Part shown: positions 29,277 through 39,439 of the stretch, piece by piece
Layout: each line of letters opens with the position of its first letter
Numbering within the stretch: the first letter of the stretch is position 1
Assembly (NCBI RefSeq): GCF_000761155.1
Contig: NZ_CP009533.1
Coordinates: 3,295,001-3,359,000 of the forward strand
Length of the DNA stretch: 64,000 nucleotides
Direction: 5' to 3'
Source of the DNA: Pseudomonas rhizosphaerae
GTDB lineage: Bacteria; Pseudomonadota; Gammaproteobacteria; Pseudomonadales; Pseudomonadaceae
The notes under the pieces: model-generated
Seen by the model: only the letters and a program-made list of their open reading frames with translations
Databases searched by the model: none
Told to the model about the DNA's origin: nothing
Program-made: the position numbers and the translations under genes

Positions 29277-30656
29277 GTGAGCGCACCCACACCCCTGCAC
29301 ACACTCTGGCTCAGTGAAGCCATCCGCCTGCGCGAAGAACAGGCAGGCCCCCTGGAAGATCTGGAAGCCAACCGTCGAGCGCGGCAACACGGTGGCGACC
29401 TGGCCGCACGCATCGAACATCGCGCCTTGATACTGGCCGACCGCGATGGCCAGCGCGAGGCCCTGCGCCACTGGTTGCAGGGCGCACGGCTGGCGATACT
29501 GCTGCTGGCTGTGCTAGCCGTGTTCAGCGGCGCAGGTTTGGCTTTTGCGGCGCTGGGCGATGGCCAGCAGCCGGTCAACGTGTTCTGGGCGCTGGGCAGC
29601 CTGCTGGGACTCAATATCATTCTGCTGCTGAGCTGGTTACTGGGGCTGGTCGCCGCCGGTGGCCACGGCGCGGTGTTGGGGCGTCTGTGGTTGTGGCTCA
29701 GCGAGAAACTGGCGCGTGATGCGCAAGCCGTTCATCTCGCACCGGCGCTGGTGCTATTGCTGCAACGTCGGCGCCTCAACCGCTGGGCCCTGGGCACGCT
29801 GGTGCATGGCTTGTGGCTGCTGGCCCTGCTCAGTGCGCTGGCCGTGCTGCTGTTGCTGCTAGCCACCCGTCGCTACGGCTTCGTCTGGGAGACCACCATT
29901 CTTGGCGCGGACACCTTCATCAGCCTGACCCAGACCCTGGGTGCCCTGCCTGCGCTGCTGGGTTTCAGCGTGCCGGACATCGACATGATCCGCGCCAGTG
30001 GCGATCAGGCGACCAACGTCGAAGGGGCACGCCAGGCCTGGGCCGGTTGGCTGGTGGGCGTGCTGCTGGTCTACGGGATCGGCCCGCGCCTGCTGCTCGC
30101 CGCGTTCTGCCAGTGGCGCTGGCGCCTGGGCCGAGCGCGCCTGACATTGGACACCACCCTGCCCGGCTACAGCCAACTGCGCGAACGGCTGATGCCCAGC
30201 AGTGAGCGCTTGGGCGTGCGCGACGAGGCGCCCGACGCCCTGCCGCAGGTGACGACGGCGCCAGCCAGCGAGCCGAGCGATGGCGCGGTGCTGGTAGGTC
30301 TGGAGCTGGACGGCCAACACCCGTGGCCGCCCACCCTGGCCAGCGGCATTCAGGACGCTGGCGTGCTCGACAGCCGCGAGTCGCGTCAGCGGCTGCTGGA
30401 ACAGATGACCCGCTTCCCTCCTGCACGGCTGGTGATTGCCTGCGACCCGCGGCGCTCGCCCGATCGTGGCAGCCTCGGCCTGATCGCCGAGCTGGCCCGT
30501 TGCGCCACGGTCACCCGCGTGTGGCTGTTGCCCGCACCGCCCGGCCAGGTGCTCGACCCACAACGACTCGGCGATTGGCGAACCAGCTTGGCTGCACTGG
30601 GCCTGGCCATTGATGAATCGACACCGCTGTACTGGCTGGAGACCGGCGATGAGTAA
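29277..30656 (+). CDS. DUF2868 family membrane protein
   Basis: The 459-residue protein has a soluble N-terminal stretch and four long hydrophobic helices (about residues 70-91, 102-128, 164-190 and 258-280). A C-terminal soluble domain of about 150 residues ends with WLETGDE. It fits DUF2868, a family of unknown function. The start is a GTG at 29277. It overlaps the following GTPase gene by eight bases, so the two proteins are very probably made together; a membrane anchor or effector role for that GTPase is an inference from this coupling. Confidence 0.8.
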   Translation: MSAPTPLHTLWLSEAIRLREEQAGPLEDLEANRRARQHGGDLAARIEHRALILADRDGQREALRHWLQGARLAILLLAVLAVFSGAGLAFAALGDGQQPVNVFWALGSLLGLNIILLLSWLLGLVAAGGHGAVLGRLWLWLSEKLARDAQAVHLAPALVLLLQRRRLNRWALGTLVHGLWLLALLSALAVLLLLLATRRYGFVWETTILGADTFISLTQTLGALPALLGFSVPDIDMIRASGDQATNVEGARQAWAGWLVGVLLVYGIGPRLLLAAFCQWRWRLGRARLTLDTTLPGYSQLRERLMPSSERLGVRDEAPDALPQVTTAPASEPSDGAVLVGLELDGQHPWPPTLASGIQDAGVLDSRESRQRLLEQMTRFPPARLVIACDPRRSPDRGSLGLIAELARCATVTRVWLLPAPPGQVLDPQRLGDWRTSLAALGLAIDESTPLYWLETGDE

Positions 30657-32007
30657 GCCCCTGACGCTGGCCGTGGTCGGTCACACCAATGTCGGCAAGA
30701 CCTCCCTGCTGCGCACGCTGACCCGCGACGTAGGCTTCGGCGAAGTGTCGCACCGGCCCAGCACCACGCGTCATGTGGAAGGCGCACGCCTTTCGGTCGA
30801 TGGCGACGCCCTGCTGGAGCTCTACGACACCCCCGGCCTGGAAGATGCCATCGCCTTGCTGGATTTCCTCGAACGCCTGGACCGCCCCGGCGAGCGGCTC
30901 GACGGTCCGGCGCGGGTCGAGCGGTTTCTGCAGGGCAGCGAGGCACGCCAACGTTTCGAGCAGGAGGCCAAGGTGCTGCGCCAGTTGTTGGCCAGCGATG
31001 CCGGCCTGTATGTGATCGACGCGCGCGAGCCGGTGCTGGCCAAGTACCGAGATGAACTGGAAGTGCTGGCCAGCTGCGGGAAACCATTGCTGCCGGTGCT
31101 CAACTTCGTCAGCAGCAGCCAGCAACGCGAGGGGGATTGGCGTGAGGCGCTGGCCCGCCTCGGTCTGCACGCCTTGGTTCGCTTCGACAGTGTGGCGCCG
31201 CCCGAGGATGGCGAGCGACGGCTGTATGAAAGCCTGGCGTTGCTGCTTGAACATTCACGCCCAGCATTGCAACGACTGATCGAGGATCAACAAGCGCAAC
31301 GGCTGGCGCGCCAGGGCAGCGCGCGGCGGTTGATCGCCGAACTGTTGATCGACTGCGCGGCCTGTCGCCGCAGTGTAACCAGCGAAGCGGCCGCAGGCGC
31401 CATCGAAGAGCTTCGTCAGGCGGTACGCAAACGTGAGCAGCGCTGCGTGGAAGCCTTGCTCAAGCTGTATGCCTTCCGCAGCCAGGATGCGTCGGCCGGT
31501 GACTTGCCACTGTCGGATGGGCGCTGGGGCGACGACCTGTTCAATCCCGATACCCTCAAGCAATTGGGCGTGAAGGTCGGCGGCGGCATTGCGGCCGGCG
31601 CTGCGGCGGGCGCTGGAGTCGATCTGCTGGTGGGCGGCTTGACCCTGGGCATGGCGGCCATCGCCGGCGCCATTGCCGGCGGCGCCCTGCAGACCGCCCG
31701 TGGCTATGGCGCGCGCCTGTTGGGCAAGTTCAAGGGCGAGCGCGAGTTGACCGTGGACGACAACGTGCTGCGACTGCTGGCCTTGCGTCAGCAGCAACTG
31801 GTAAAAGCGCTCGATGCCCGTGGCCATGCCGCCATGGGCACCATCGAAGTGGCGGCGCCACAGGAACAGGCCTGGCGCGAAGGCAAGCTGCCCGAAGCCC
31901 TGAACAAGGCCCGAGCCTACCCGCAATGGTCCTCGCTCAACGGCCATAAACACCTGGCCCAGCGCGAGCGCGAAGAACAGATCGAGGCCTTGGCCCAGCA
32001 GCTCTGA
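30649..32007 (+). CDS. Era-like GTPase with DUF3482 domain
   Basis: The 452-residue protein starts with a TRAFAC-class G domain: G1 GHTNVGKTS at residues 11-19, G2-like threonines in STTRHVEG, and G3 DTPG at 60-63. The G4 position reads LNFVSS rather than the usual NKxD, so base specificity may be altered. The C-terminal DUF3482 part has a long Gly/Ala-rich hydrophobic stretch (about residues 308-345, GVKVGGGIAAGAAAGAGVD at its start), which suggests membrane insertion. No function is known. It is tightly coupled to the DUF2868 gene and convergent with cadA. Confidence 0.8.
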   Translation: MSKPLTLAVVGHTNVGKTSLLRTLTRDVGFGEVSHRPSTTRHVEGARLSVDGDALLELYDTPGLEDAIALLDFLERLDRPGERLDGPARVERFLQGSEARQRFEQEAKVLRQLLASDAGLYVIDAREPVLAKYRDELEVLASCGKPLLPVLNFVSSSQQREGDWREALARLGLHALVRFDSVAPPEDGERRLYESLALLLEHSRPALQRLIEDQQAQRLARQGSARRLIAELLIDCAACRRSVTSEAAAGAIEELRQAVRKREQRCVEALLKLYAFRSQDASAGDLPLSDGRWGDDLFNPDTLKQLGVKVGGGIAAGAAAGAGVDLLVGGLTLGMAAIAGAIAGGALQTARGYGARLLGKFKGERELTVDDNVLRLLALRQQQLVKALDARGHAAMGTIEVAAPQEQAWREGKLPEALNKARAYPQWSSLNGHKHLAQREREEQIEALAQQL

Positions 32008-32015
32008 CGCCACAG

Positions 32016-34310
<2,295 letters not shown>

Positions 34311-34335
34311 TGGTCGCAATTCCCTGAAGTGCAGG

Positions 34336-34372
34336 TTGCCAAGTGAACACCCTGTAGCCACTATAGGGTCAA
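34336..34372. promoter_or_regulatory. CadR operator and divergent cadA/cadR promoters
   Basis: An interrupted palindrome ACCCTGTAG-CCA-CTATAGGGT (34349-34369) has one mismatch. On the reverse strand it lies in the spacer of a promoter with TTGACC (34372-34367) and, 19-20 bases on, TTCACT/TCACTT: the over-long spacer typical of MerR-family targets. On the forward strand TTGCCA (34336-34341) could drive cadR. The layout matches metal-dependent activation of cadA by CadR. Confidence 0.8.
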
Positions 34373-34394
34373 GCATCTTCCAGGGGTTATGAGC

Positions 34395-34844
34395 ATGAAA
34401 ATCGGCGAACTGGCGAAAATCACCGACTGCCAGGTCGAAACCATCCGCTATTACGAACGTGAAAGCCTGTTGCCGCCCCCTGCTCGCAGCGACGGCAACT
34501 ATCGCCTCTACACCCAGGCTCACGTCGAACGGCTGACGTTCATCCGCAACTGTCGCATCCTGGACATGACCCTCGACGAGATCCGCAACCTGTTGACCCT
34601 GCGCGACAGCCCCCAGGACCAGTGCCAGAGCGTCAACGACCTGATCGATGAACACATCCATCACGTCAAGGCGCGGATAGACGGCCTGGTGGCGTTGCAG
34701 GAGCAGCTCGTTGCCCTGCGCCAAAAATGCCATGGCGGTACCGCCGAAGAGCACTGCGCGATTCTCCAGCGCCTGGAAATCAGCGGCGCCGTCACCGTCC
34801 CCGATGCTGAGCACTCACATGTAGGCCGCAGTCACGGGCATTGA
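34395..34844 (+). CDS. cadR: MerR-family metal-responsive regulator CadR
   Basis: The 149-residue protein has an N-terminal MerR winged helix (MKIGELAKITDCQVETIRYY) and a dimerisation helix. The metal-binding cysteines are one in DQCQSVNDL and two in LRQKCHGGTAEEHCAI, matching the Cys77/112/119 pattern of CadR/PbrR. The C-terminus is His-rich (HSHVGRSHGH), as in Pseudomonas CadR. I prefer the ATG at 34395; one at 34389 adds MS. It activates the divergent cadA promoter when Cd(II) binds. Confidence 0.92.
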   Translation: MKIGELAKITDCQVETIRYYERESLLPPPARSDGNYRLYTQAHVERLTFIRNCRILDMTLDEIRNLLTLRDSPQDQCQSVNDLIDEHIHHVKARIDGLVALQEQLVALRQKCHGGTAEEHCAILQRLEISGAVTVPDAEHSHVGRSHGH

Positions 34845-34907
34845 AAAACACGTGGCGGTTCAGCAGATACACCCTGGCATTCGAATCGCCCAAGAGATAT
34901 GAATAAT

Positions 34908-34952
34908 ATATGGCTCATTCCATTTGACATGAACCATATCAGGCTCATACTC
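34908..34952 (+). promoter_or_regulatory. hipBA promoter with three operator half-sites
   Basis: TTGACA (34924-34929) and CATACT (34946-34951) are 16 bases apart. ATATGGCTCAT (34908-34918) faces ATGAACCATAT (34929-34939) as an inverted pair, and ATCAGGCTCAT (34938-34948) is a third, direct copy over the -10 box. HipB probably represses from these sites. The predicted transcript start is at or next to the hipB ATG at 34958. Confidence 0.65.
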
Positions 34953-34957
34953 AGCCT

Positions 34958-35257
34958 ATGTTAACCACACTTCTGCAACAGATCCGCAACCGCCGCCAAC
35001 AACTGGGTCTTCAGATCCAGGACATGCCCCTGCGCACTGGCCTCAGCCGCCAGCAATACGGAAAGATCGAAAAGGACGGCAACCCGCGCCTCAACACCCT
35101 GGACCTGATTGCCGAAGGTCTGGATGCAAGCATGGTCCTGGTGCCCAAGGACCAACTCAAACTGATCGAAAAGATCCTCGCAGGCGCGCCGGTGTATTTC
35201 GAGGATGATCGACCTGTGGATAACTATCCGGAAAATCCTTGGGATGATCTGCCATGA
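34958..35257 (+). CDS. hipB: HipB-like antitoxin, XRE-family repressor
   Basis: The 99-residue protein carries an XRE helix-turn-helix (IQDMPLRTGLSRQQYGKIEK, about residues 21-40) and an acidic, Trp/Pro-containing tail (DNYPENPWDDLP) like the part of HipB that interacts with HipA. It ends with an ATGA overlap onto hipA. No Shine-Dalgarno sequence precedes the ATG, and the promoter lies so close that the message is probably leaderless. A three-site operator covers the promoter. The antitoxin call depends mostly on the neighbour. Confidence 0.82.
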   Translation: MLTTLLQQIRNRRQQLGLQIQDMPLRTGLSRQQYGKIEKDGNPRLNTLDLIAEGLDASMVLVPKDQLKLIEKILAGAPVYFEDDRPVDNYPENPWDDLP

Positions 35258-36519
35258 GTGTCGAAACCGTAGCGGCCTTGAAGCTGACGCTTCATTCGCA
35301 ACTGGTCGGTTACGTTACCGGCCATTCGAATGGCAAGAATGTACTCACCTTGGCGCCGGATTACATCGCTGATCCACACCGACGCACGCTGACTTTGTCT
35401 CACCTCAATCCGGACGTATTCAGACGTCAACTGGCAGACAAGCACCCTTACGTCACCCATCACCGGCTTCACCCCGTGTTGAGCAATCTACTTCCGGAAG
35501 GCGCGCTGCGTAGCCTGGTTGCACAAGCCATGAAAGTGCACCCAGACAGCGAATTTCCGTTGTTGAGCTGGCTCGGTCTGGACTTGCCGGGTGCATTGAT
35601 CGCAACCCCGGTATCCGCCGACCATATCCCAGCCTATGCACTGGGCAACCACGGCAAGATCACTCCAGTATCCATCGACACACCCGACCATCGCTCGCAT
35701 TTCTCGCTGGCCGGCGTACAGATGAAATTCTCCATGCACGACCGGGATGGTCGTTACATAACCGCCGATCCTACGGCGCCGGGAGACTGGATCATCAAGA
35801 CGCCTTCCACCGTTCATCCATTCGTGCCGCTCAACGAATACACCTGCATGCAACTGGCGCAACTGGCAGGCGTCGACATTCCCGAAATACGCCTGGTCGG
35901 CATGGACATGATCGACAGCCTGCCCGCAATCAACCTACCCGACGAGCAGTGGGCCTACGGCATTCGTCGTTATGATCGGCTTGCTGGAGGCCAGCGCGTT
36001 CACTCAGAAGACTTTGCGCAGGTGCTTTACGCCTACGCACACGATAAATACCGCAGCGGCCGTTATGAACAGATCGCCAAATTGCTCTACACCCAGACCC
36101 GCCATGGCCAACGGGATGTCACGCAAATGGCTGTGCGTTTGCTGGTCAATGTGCTGCTGGCAAACGGCGACGCGCATCTGAAGAACTGGAGCCTGATCTA
36201 TCCGGACACTTTCAACGCAGAGCTGTCTCCGGCTTACGACATCGTCGCGACCAAGGTATTTATTCCCGGCGAGAGCCAGTACGCGTTGAATATGGCCAAT
36301 ACGAAAGCCTGGTATGACGTCTCATTTGAACACTTCAAACGATGGGCCGAGACCTCTGGAATACCCTGGCGACCCGTGCTCGCTCATCTACGACAAACGC
36401 TGGACGCGGCACGCACGCTTTGGCCTGAAGCACTTGCCGCCAGCGTCATGAAGCCGGACCAGCAAGCGATCCTAAGCCAGCATTGGAAACAGTTGCATGC
36501 GGATTTTCGGATCTCTTAA
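35254..36519 (+). CDS. hipA: HipA-type serine/threonine kinase toxin
   Basis: The 421-residue protein has a HipA N-terminal domain (about residues 8-110) and the HipA kinase core. Conserved segments are SLAGVQMKFSM (151-161), the ATP-lysine segment DWIIKTPS (178-185), ANGDAHLKNWSL with catalytic D306, and LSPAYDIV with metal-binding D329. HipA of E. coli phosphorylates glutamyl-tRNA synthetase and causes persistence; whether this copy has that target is unknown. Base composition is lower in GC than neighbours and ATA codons occur (RYITAD, PEIRL, SGIPW), pointing to acquisition. It is translationally coupled to hipB. Confidence 0.88.
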   Translation: MSVETVAALKLTLHSQLVGYVTGHSNGKNVLTLAPDYIADPHRRTLTLSHLNPDVFRRQLADKHPYVTHHRLHPVLSNLLPEGALRSLVAQAMKVHPDSEFPLLSWLGLDLPGALIATPVSADHIPAYALGNHGKITPVSIDTPDHRSHFSLAGVQMKFSMHDRDGRYITADPTAPGDWIIKTPSTVHPFVPLNEYTCMQLAQLAGVDIPEIRLVGMDMIDSLPAINLPDEQWAYGIRRYDRLAGGQRVHSEDFAQVLYAYAHDKYRSGRYEQIAKLLYTQTRHGQRDVTQMAVRLLVNVLLANGDAHLKNWSLIYPDTFNAELSPAYDIVATKVFIPGESQYALNMANTKAWYDVSFEHFKRWAETSGIPWRPVLAHLRQTLDAARTLWPEALAASVMKPDQQAILSQHWKQLHADFRIS

Positions 36520-36615
36520 CTGAATCAGCGAGCAAGGTTTTGAAACAATGCTGGTTTCGCTATTGCAAAGTCTGCCTATAGGTTCGTTGCACACTTCCAA
36601 CAAAAAGAACCTGTC

Positions 36616-37089
36616 ATGAATCGCACCGCAACCCCCTTTCAAATATCAGATCTGCGCACTGAACCTGGTTATCTTGCCGTCGTGGGCGAGCGCTTGTGGC
36701 AAGCCTGGTGGAAAGAAGACGGCTACGCCTTGGAAGACGTGCTGACGCTTCTGGAAAACAGCCTGCGTTCCGACCCTATTCCCACCACTTTGGTCGCTCA
36801 TGCAGGTGAGCGTTTCATGGGCACGGTATCGCTGATCGCTTCAGACATGGATGAACGAGTGCAGTATTCGCCCTGGCTGGCGGCGCTATGGGTAGAAGCC
36901 GAGAGCCGCAACCAAGGCGTCGGGGCGGCATTGCTGGCGGCCGGAATGCAGCGCTCAAAAGCGGAGGGTGTCGAGCGGATCTATCTATGTGCGGTCGAGG
37001 AAAAGTCGGCGTACTACCGCCGGCTTGGCTGGGAGCAGATCGAGACTGACGTTGGGGGGATGAATATCTTCACAAGGGCATCAACGTAG
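36616..37089 (+). CDS. GNAT-family N-acetyltransferase
   Basis: The 157-residue protein is a single GNAT domain. The acetyl-CoA pyrophosphate loop is RNQGVGAALLAAGMQRSKAE (about residues 97-116) and the C-terminal YYRRLGWEQIE is typical. The acceptor is unknown. It lies 96 bases downstream of hipA and may have come with it, since it is flanked on the right by a REP pair and then the core gene thyA. GNAT toxins of the TacT type exist, but this gene has no DUF1778-type antitoxin partner, so I do not call it a toxin. Confidence 0.8.
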   Translation: MNRTATPFQISDLRTEPGYLAVVGERLWQAWWKEDGYALEDVLTLLENSLRSDPIPTTLVAHAGERFMGTVSLIASDMDERVQYSPWLAALWVEAESRNQGVGAALLAAGMQRSKAEGVERIYLCAVEEKSAYYRRLGWEQIETDVGGMNIFTRAST

Positions 37090-37149
37090 TCCAACGGAAA
37101 CGCCTGCGCGCGATGCATTGGGTAAGCCGCAATGAATGTTTCGCGTATT

Positions 37150-37239
37150 CGTGGGAGCGGTCCGTGGCCGCGAAAAGGTCACCGCGGTACGTCAGAGAGA
37201 CCGCAGTGAGGCATTCGCGGCCGATGACCGCTCCCACGG
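37150..37239. repeat. REPIN: two inverted REP units
   Basis: GTGGGAGCGGTCCGTGGCCG (from 37150) faces TTCGCGGCCGATGACCGCTC (from 37214), with about 35 bases between the arms. It marks the border between the GNAT gene and thyA. Confidence 0.8.
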
Positions 37240-37250
37240 TGCAGCAGCGA

Positions 37251-38222
37251 TCACACCGCCATTGGCGCAGTCAGTGGCGCGTGGTGTTCGTACCCTTCCA
37301 GCGAAAAATCACTCGGTTCGATCAGCTCCAGCCACTCCGGTTGGTACACACCAGTCTTGGCGAACTCGGGCACGCGGTCGGAGATCACCAGCTTAGGGGC
37401 CGGTAGTGGCTCGCGTTTCATTTGTTCGTTGAGCATGTCCAAGTGGTTCTCGTACACATGGGCGTCGCCGATGAAGTAGGTGAACCAGCGCGGCGTGTAG
37501 CCGGTCAGGCGCCCAACCAGCGACAGCAGCGCGGCGCCTTCGGTGAGGTTGAATGGCGTGCCCAGGCCCAGGTCGTTGGAGCGGATGTACAGCGTCAGCG
37601 AAATCTCGCGGGTTTCCGGATTGGGGTGGAACTGGTACAGCAGATGGCAAGGCGGCAGCGCCATTTCATCGAGCTGGGCGCAGTTCCAGCCGTGGAACAA
37701 GATCCTACGGCTGCCTGGGTCCTTAATGATGGTGTCGACGCACTGGCGAATCTGGTCGATGGCCTTGTACAGCACCACGAAGCTCTCGCCGTTTTCCTCG
37801 GCCTGGGCAATCTGCTGATAGCCTTGGCTGACGGCCAGTTCGATCGCCGCGGGGTTGCTCAGGGCGATGCGTTTGTAGGCTGGCCACTGGCGCCACTGCA
37901 CGCCATAGATCTCGCCCAGGTCGTCTTCACCCTGGCGAAATGGGTTGGCCAGCCATTGGGCGTTCTCGTTGGCGTTCTGGTCCCAGACCTTGCAGCCCAG
38001 GGCGCGGAATTCAGCGGCATTGTTGACGCCGCGTAGGAAGCCGACCATCTCGCCGATGGCCGACTTGAAAGCTAGGCGCCGGGTGGTGATCGCCGGGAAG
38101 CCTTCCTGCAGGTCGAACCGCAGCATGGCGCCCGGAAAGCTGATGGTGCGCACGCCCGTGCGGTTGCTTTGCAAGGTGCCGTTCTTGATGACGTGGGCGA
38201 CCAGTTCCAGATATTGCTTCAT
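37251..38222 (-). CDS. thyA: Thymidylate synthase
   Basis: ThyA makes dTMP from dUMP using methylene-tetrahydrofolate. The catalytic cysteine is in [13 protein letters not shown]. The dUMP-binding segment is [18 protein letters not shown] and the C-terminal folate segment is in APLTAPMAV. At 323 residues it is longer than the 264 of E. coli ThyA, with insertions around residues 85-200 as is usual for Pseudomonas. It follows lgt by 53 bases on the same strand, an arrangement conserved in the genus. Confidence 0.95.
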   Translation of the reverse strand: MKQYLELVAHVIKNGTLQSNRTGVRTISFPGAMLRFDLQEGFPAITTRRLAFKSAIGEMVGFLRGVNNAAEFRALGCKVWDQNANENAQWLANPFRQGEDDLGEIYGVQWRQWPAYKRIALSNPAAIELAVSQGYQQIAQAEENGESFVVLYKAIDQIRQCVDTIIKDPGSRRILFHGWNCAQLDEMALPPCHLLYQFHPNPETREISLTLYIRSNDLGLGTPFNLTEGAALLSLVGRLTGYTPRWFTYFIGDAHVYENHLDMLNEQMKREPLPAPKLVISDRVPEFAKTGVYQPEWLELIEPSDFSLEGYEHHAPLTAPMAV

Positions 38223-38275
38223 GACTTACCTGCATCGTTCAGGGCGCGACCGTGGCCACGCCCAGGCAAAAAGAA

Positions 38276-39088
38276 TCAAACGGCCGGGCGCGAAGCCGTC
38301 GGCACGCGGTGGTAGGCCCACCAGATCAAGCCCAAGCCGCCGAGAATCATCGGCAGACACAGCACCTGACCCATGGTCAGCCAGCCCCACGCCAGGTAGC
38401 CCAGCTGTGCATCGGGCACGCGGACGAATTCGACGATGAAGCGGAAGATGCCGTAGAACAGGGCGAACATGCCCGATACGGCCATGGTTGGGCGCGGTTT
38501 GCGCGAGAACAGCCAGAGAATGACGAACAGCGCGACGCCTTCCAACGCAAACTGGTAGAGCTGCGAAGGGTGACGGGGCAGCTGCGCCGGATCGCTGAAC
38601 GCCGGGAAGACCATGGCCCAGGGCACGTCGGTGGCCTTGCCCCACAGCTCAGCGTTGATGAAGTTGCCGATGCGGCCGGCACCCAGTCCAATCGGCACCA
38701 GCGGGGCGATGAAGTCCATCAGCTGGAAAAACGACTTGTCGTTCTTCTTGCCGAACCACCACGCGGCCAGCATCACGCCCAACAGTCCACCATGGAACGA
38801 CATGCCGCCTTTCCACACCTCGAATATCAAGGTCGGGTTGGCGATGTATTGCTCCAGATCGTAGAACAGTACGTAGCCGAGGCGGCCACCGAGGATCACC
38901 CCCATTGCGCACCAGAACACCAGGTCCGAGAGCTTTTCCTTGGTCCAGGTTGGGTCGAAGCCGTTGAGCCGGCGTGAGGCCAGCAACCAGGCGCCACCAA
39001 TGCCCACCAGGTACATCAGGCCGTACCAGTGGATTTTCAGCGGTCCAATGGCCAGAGCCACCGGGTCGATCTGCGGGTAAGGCAGCAT
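38276..39088 (-). CDS. lgt: Phosphatidylglycerol-prolipoprotein diacylglyceryl transferase
   Basis: Lgt attaches diacylglycerol to the lipobox cysteine of prolipoproteins in the inner membrane. The 270-residue protein has about seven helices. Signature segments are [13 protein letters not shown] and [19 protein letters not shown], with the essential arginine in GRIGNF. The N-terminus [20 protein letters not shown] is typical. Upstream of it, where Pseudomonas usually has a TauE/SafE-type transporter gene, only a short remnant is found. Confidence 0.97.
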   Translation of the reverse strand: MLPYPQIDPVALAIGPLKIHWYGLMYLVGIGGAWLLASRRLNGFDPTWTKEKLSDLVFWCAMGVILGGRLGYVLFYDLEQYIANPTLIFEVWKGGMSFHGGLLGVMLAAWWFGKKNDKSFFQLMDFIAPLVPIGLGAGRIGNFINAELWGKATDVPWAMVFPAFSDPAQLPRHPSQLYQFALEGVALFVILWLFSRKPRPTMAVSGMFALFYGIFRFIVEFVRVPDAQLGYLAWGWLTMGQVLCLPMILGGLGLIWWAYHRVPTASRPAV

Positions 39089-39097
39089 TGCAATTCC

Positions 39098-39190
39098 TCA
39101 GCTAAGCAAAAAACTCATGCCGACGCCCAATGGCAGCGCGGCGAACAGGTGTTTGAGCACCTTGAACGATAATCTAAGCGTCCGGTGCGC
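39098..39190 (-). pseudogene. Probable C-terminal remnant of a TauE/SafE-type transporter gene
   Basis: Reading on the reverse strand just upstream of lgt, about 30 codons ending in a TGA resemble the last helix of TauE/SafE (sulfite exporter-type) membrane proteins: AHRTLRLSFKVLKHLF followed by AALPLGVGMSFLLS. Upstream of that the frame continues as non-membrane sequence unlike the family. From memory, this family's gene lies directly before lgt in P. aeruginosa and P. putida. I infer that only its tail remains. The match is short and judged by eye. Confidence 0.45.
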
Positions 39191-39439
39191 AGCGTATCTG
39201 GCGAAACCAGGCGGTGATGGCGATGCACGCCAAGGCGAGCGCATGAACGAATTCGAAACTATACGCCTGGCCAGGGCACCCGTGCAGGCACCGAGCGGCA
39301 GGTACATCGCAATTTCACGATTGCGCCCGCAAACAGTCCGGCATGGTACCGGAACCCATGCCTGGCGCTCCACCTCGGGGCGATGGATAGGACAACGGTG
39401 GACCGGTAGAGTGAAGCCAAACTACAAGGATCTTCCCGT
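39191..39439. other. Intergenic remainder upstream of the NRDE gene
   Basis: About 250 bases with no convincing gene on either strand. Together with the transporter remnant it forms the 351-base gap between lgt and the NRDE gene. TAGAGT at 39405-39410 might be a -10 box for the NRDE gene, but no -35 box is clear. Confidence 0.4.

Noticed and set aside
36616..37089. GNAT gene as a TacT-like toxin
   Set aside because: There is no adjacent DUF1778-type antitoxin gene, and the sequence reads as a general GNAT acetyltransferase.
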